From: Cupriavidus sp.
GTDB lineage: Bacteria > Pseudomonadota > Gammaproteobacteria > Burkholderiales > Burkholderiaceae
Assembly: GCA_031181345.1 (NCBI GenBank)
Contig: JAPSLC010000003.1
Coordinates: 110,892-174,891 of the forward strand
Length of the DNA: 64,000 nucleotides
Direction of reading: 5' to 3'
A program made the position numbers and the translations under genes. This document shows, in pieces, positions 60,971 to 64,000 of this stretch; positions within the stretch are counted from its first letter, which is position 1; each line of letters starts with the position of its first letter. The notes beneath the pieces were generated by a model. That model searched no databases. It was given only the letters and a program-made list of their open reading frames with translations, and had not been told where the DNA came from.

Positions 60971-61056
60971 TTCCAGCGACCTTGGGACAGGCGCCCATGC
61001 GCGCCCCTGCCCCAGCGACCCTGCCGGAACCCCGGCGCCAACGCGGAGAAGCGCCC

Positions 61057-61875
61057 ATGCCCGACACGCCGCTCCACCCCTACCGCATCGCCGATGGCAA
61101 GGGCTTTCGCCTGGACCGCTTCGATGCGGGCGCCAAGCCCTTCTCCAGCGGGGACAAGACCAGCGACCGCGCTCGCCTGACCGAGCTGTCGACGCATCTG
61201 GACGAGCAGCAGGACATCTTCTACGCCGAGGGCTCGCGCAAGCTGCTGGTGATCCTGCAGGGCATGGACACCAGCGGCAAGGACGGCACCGTGCGCGGCG
61301 TGTTCCGCAGCTTCGATCCGCTTGGCCTGCGCGTGGTCGGCTTCAAGGCGCCGACCTCGGAGGAAAAGGCGCGCGACTACCTGTGGCGCGTCCATGCGCA
61401 GGTGCCGCGCGCCGGCGAGATCGCGGTGTTCAACCGCAGCCATTACGAGGACGTGCTGATCACGCGCGTGCATGGCTGGATCGACGCGGCCGAGTGCGAG
61501 CGCCGCTACCGGCAGATCCGCCACTTCGAAAGCCTGCTGGTCGAGACTGGCACCACGCTGATCAAGTGCTTCCTGCATATTTCGAAGGACGAGCAGAAGG
61601 CGCGCCTGGAGGCGCGGCTCGCCGATCCGCAGAAGCACTGGAAATTCGACCCCAACGACCTGGCCGAGCGCCGGCACTGGGAGGCGTATATGGACGCCTA
61701 CCAGGACGCGATCGCCGCGACAGCGACGCCGGACGCGCCCTGGCATGTGATTCCCGCCGATTCGAAGACGCACCGCAACCTGATGGTCGCGGAGATCCTG
61801 CGCGAGACCTTCGCGCGGCTCAAGCCGGTCTATCCGGCGTCCGCGCCGGGGCTGGACAGGCTGAAGGTCGAGTAA
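61057..61875 (+). CDS. PPK2 family polyphosphate kinase
   Basis: LLVILQGMDTSGKDGTVRGVFRSFDPLGLRVVGFKAPT...FNRSHYEDVLITRVHGW...HISKDEQKARLEARLADPQKHWKF. Confidence 0.95.
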   Translation: MPDTPLHPYRIADGKGFRLDRFDAGAKPFSSGDKTSDRARLTELSTHLDEQQDIFYAEGSRKLLVILQGMDTSGKDGTVRGVFRSFDPLGLRVVGFKAPTSEEKARDYLWRVHAQVPRAGEIAVFNRSHYEDVLITRVHGWIDAAECERRYRQIRHFESLLVETGTTLIKCFLHISKDEQKARLEARLADPQKHWKFDPNDLAERRHWEAYMDAYQDAIAATATPDAPWHVIPADSKTHRNLMVAEILRETFARLKPVYPASAPGLDRLKVE

Positions 61876-62559
61876 TCAGACGCCGTAGCGCTGACGATAC
61901 GCCGCCACCGCATCGCGCGAGGCGGACAGCGCCGGGTCCTTGCCGGCGTCCAGATACGCCAGCAGGTCGGCCAGCGAGGCGATCGCGATCACCGGCACGC
62001 CGAATTCGCGCTGCACGTCCTGCACCGCGGAATGCGCGCCGATCTGCTCGGCGGTGCCGCTTCTCTCCATCCGGTCCAGCGCGATCAGCACCGCGGCCGG
62101 TTCGGCGCCGGCGGCGCGGATCATCTGCACCGATTCGCGCACCGAGGTGCCGGCCGAGATCACGTCGTCGACGATCACCACCTTGCCCTGCAGCCTGGCG
62201 CCGACCAGCGTGCCGCCCTCGCCGTGGTCCTTGGCTTCCTTGCGGTTGTAGGCGAAGCCGACATTGCGGCCCATGCCGGCCAAGGCCACCGCGGTGGCCG
62301 ACGCCAGCGTGATGCCCTTGTAGGCCGGCCCGAACAGCATGTCGAATGCGACACCCGAGGCCAGCAGGGTTTTCGCATAGAATTGCGCCACCTGACCCAG
62401 CGTGGCGCCCTCGTTGAACAGCCCCGCGTTGAAGAAATACGGCGATTTGCGTCCCGCCTTGGTGACGAACTCGCCAAAGGACAGCACGCCTGCGTCCAGC
62501 GCGAAGCGGATGAAAGTCTGGCTGAGGTCGTCCGCCGCCGGCGTGGTTTGCTGCGTCAT
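61876..62559 (-). CDS. pyrE: Orotate phosphoribosyltransferase
   Basis: [25 protein letters not shown] motif; [22 protein letters not shown]. Confidence 0.97.
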   Translation of the reverse strand: MTQQTTPAADDLSQTFIRFALDAGVLSFGEFVTKAGRKSPYFFNAGLFNEGATLGQVAQFYAKTLLASGVAFDMLFGPAYKGITLASATAVALAGMGRNVGFAYNRKEAKDHGEGGTLVGARLQGKVVIVDDVISAGTSVRESVQMIRAAGAEPAAVLIALDRMERSGTAEQIGAHSAVQDVQREFGVPVIAIASLADLLAYLDAGKDPALSASRDAVAAYRQRYGV

Positions 62560-62588
62560 CTTTTCTCTCTGTTCCAAAATTTCCCGAG

Positions 62589-63365
62589 ATGTTACGGATT
62601 ATCAGTGCCAACCTCAACGGCATCCGCTCAGCCAGCAAGAAAGGCTTCTTCGACTGGATGGGCAAGCAGGACGCCGACATGGTCTGCGTGCAGGAGCTCA
62701 AGGCGCAGGCCGCCGACATGACCGAGGCCTTCCTGGCCCCGCACGGCTATCACGGCTACTTCCACTACGCCGAGAAGAAGGGCTACAGCGGCGTCGGCCT
62801 GTACACGCGCCACAAGCCCGAGCGCGTGGTCACGGGCTTCGGCAACGCCGAGTTCGACAGCGAGGGCCGCTATGTCGAAGTGCAGTATCCGCACTTGGCG
62901 GTGATTTCGGTCTATGTGCCGTCGGGCTCCAGTTCCGAAGAGCGGCAGTTGGCCAAGTACCGCTTCATGGAGGCCTTCCTGCCCCATCTGCTGCAGCTCA
63001 AGGCAAGCGGGCGCGAGATCGTGCTGTGCGGCGACGTCAACATCGCGCACAAGGAAATCGACATCAAGAACTGGAAGGGCAATCTGAAGAACTCCGGCTT
63101 CCTGCCCGAAGAGCGCGCCTGGATCGGCGAGCTGTTCGACGTGCACGGCTATGTCGACGTGTTCCGCAAGCTGGACCCCCGGCCCGAGCAATACACCTGG
63201 TGGAGCAACCGCGGCCAGGCCTATGCAAAGAACGTCGGCTGGCGCATCGACTACCACCTGGCCACGCCGAAGATTGCCGACACGGCCAAGGCGTGCTCGA
63301 TCTACAAGGACGAGAAGTTCAGCGATCACGCGCCGCTGTCGATCGACTACGACTTCCCGCTGTAA
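62589..63365 (+). CDS. xthA: Exodeoxyribonuclease III
   Basis: [40 protein letters not shown]...[33 protein letters not shown]...[10 protein letters not shown]. Confidence 0.96.
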   Translation: MLRIISANLNGIRSASKKGFFDWMGKQDADMVCVQELKAQAADMTEAFLAPHGYHGYFHYAEKKGYSGVGLYTRHKPERVVTGFGNAEFDSEGRYVEVQYPHLAVISVYVPSGSSSEERQLAKYRFMEAFLPHLLQLKASGREIVLCGDVNIAHKEIDIKNWKGNLKNSGFLPEERAWIGELFDVHGYVDVFRKLDPRPEQYTWWSNRGQAYAKNVGWRIDYHLATPKIADTAKACSIYKDEKFSDHAPLSIDYDFPL

Positions 63366-63459
63366 CGGGTCCGTCCGGCGCCGGGGCGCCTTGCCGCTGC
63401 GGTGCCCGGGCATCCTCGCTACAATGCATCCCTCACCCGTATTACCTAGCGAGTCCACC

Positions 63460-64000
63460 ATGGCATTCAAAGTGTTCGTCGACGGCCAGGAAGGCACCAC
63501 CGGCCTTCGGCTGCTCGATTATCTGTCCGGCCGTTCCGATGTCGAACTGCTGCGCATCGCCGAAGACAAGCGCAAGGATCCGGCCGAGCGAGCACGCTTC
63601 CTGAACGCCGCAGACGTGGCCTTCCTGTGCCTGCCGGACGTGGCCTCGCGCGAGGCGGTGTCGCTGGTGACCAACCCGAATACCTGCGTGATCGACGCCA
63701 GCACGGCGTTCCGCACCGCCGACAACTGGGCCTACGGCCTGCCCGAGCTGGTGCGCGGCCAGCGCGAGAAGATCCGCGCGAGCAAGCGCATCGCCGTGCC
63801 GGGCTGCCACGCCAGCGCCTTCGTGCTGGCCGTGCGTCCGCTGGTCGATGCCGGCGTGATGCAGCCCGACTACCCCGTCACCGCGTTCTCGCTGACCGGC
63901 TACAGCGGCGGCGGCAAGAAGATGATTGCGGACTTCGAGGCGGGCGGCAATCCGAAGCTCGAGCCCCAGCGCATAGGCGCGCGGGCTGTCGAGCTTCGGA
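63460..64000 (+). CDS. argC: N-acetyl-gamma-glutamyl-phosphate reductase, N-terminal part (continuity with family lost after ~63962)
   Basis: [63 protein letters not shown]...[16 protein letters not shown]...[23 protein letters not shown]. Confidence 0.93.
   Translation, partial: MAFKVFVDGQEGTTGLRLLDYLSGRSDVELLRIAEDKRKDPAERARFLNAADVAFLCLPDVASREAVSLVTNPNTCVIDASTAFRTADNWAYGLPELVRGQREKIRASKRIAVPGCHASAFVLAVRPLVDAGVMQPDYPVTAFSLTGYSGGGKKMIADFEAGGNPKLEPQRIGARAVELR
63951..64000. repeat. Perfect 12-bp inverted repeat with 26-nt spacer at window end
   Basis: tccgaagctcga (63951-63962) ... tcgagcttcgga (63989-64000). Confidence 0.95.

Overview
High-GC 64 kb chromosomal segment with Burkholderiaceae (Cupriavidus/Ralstonia-like) gene content and order. 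It is mostly housekeeping and metabolic genes: a UxaA-type dehydratase pair; divergent copABCD/copRS copper resistance; glmS/glmU; ttcA; folB and a pteridine-reductase-like SDR; cca; slt; ygfA; metF, ahcY and metK; thiD; a thiC-thiO-thiS-thiG-thiE operon; an acyl-CoA carboxylase/CoA-ligase operon divergent from a sigma54 activator; tandem Hsp20 genes; three lpxL-like acyltransferases; dapF; ppk2; pyrE; xthA; and the start of argC. Recognisable RNA elements are an SAH riboswitch (ahcY) and a TPP riboswitch (thiC). Accessory or unusual items: (i) a ~774-aa F-box protein with a Pro/Ser/Thr-rich N-terminus, degenerate W..L..A..LP repeats and an NLS-like C-terminus, a candidate eukaryote-directed effector; (ii) an MntA/HEPN toxin-antitoxin pair whose HEPN toxin has lost its middle; (iii) an AbiEi/AbiEii module with repeated operator-like sites; (iv) a 43-aa Gln-rich microprotein gene with its own SD and terminator, too short for the ORF track; (v) a sigma54-controlled split acyl-CoA carboxylase operon; (vi) two families of REP-like palindromes; (vii) a perfect inverted repeat ending at base 64000, where the argC sequence appears to switch to its own reverse complement. 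No tRNA, rRNA, CRISPR array, IS element or prophage was recognised. Coordinates follow the ORF track where possible; some motif positions may be off by 1-2 nt.
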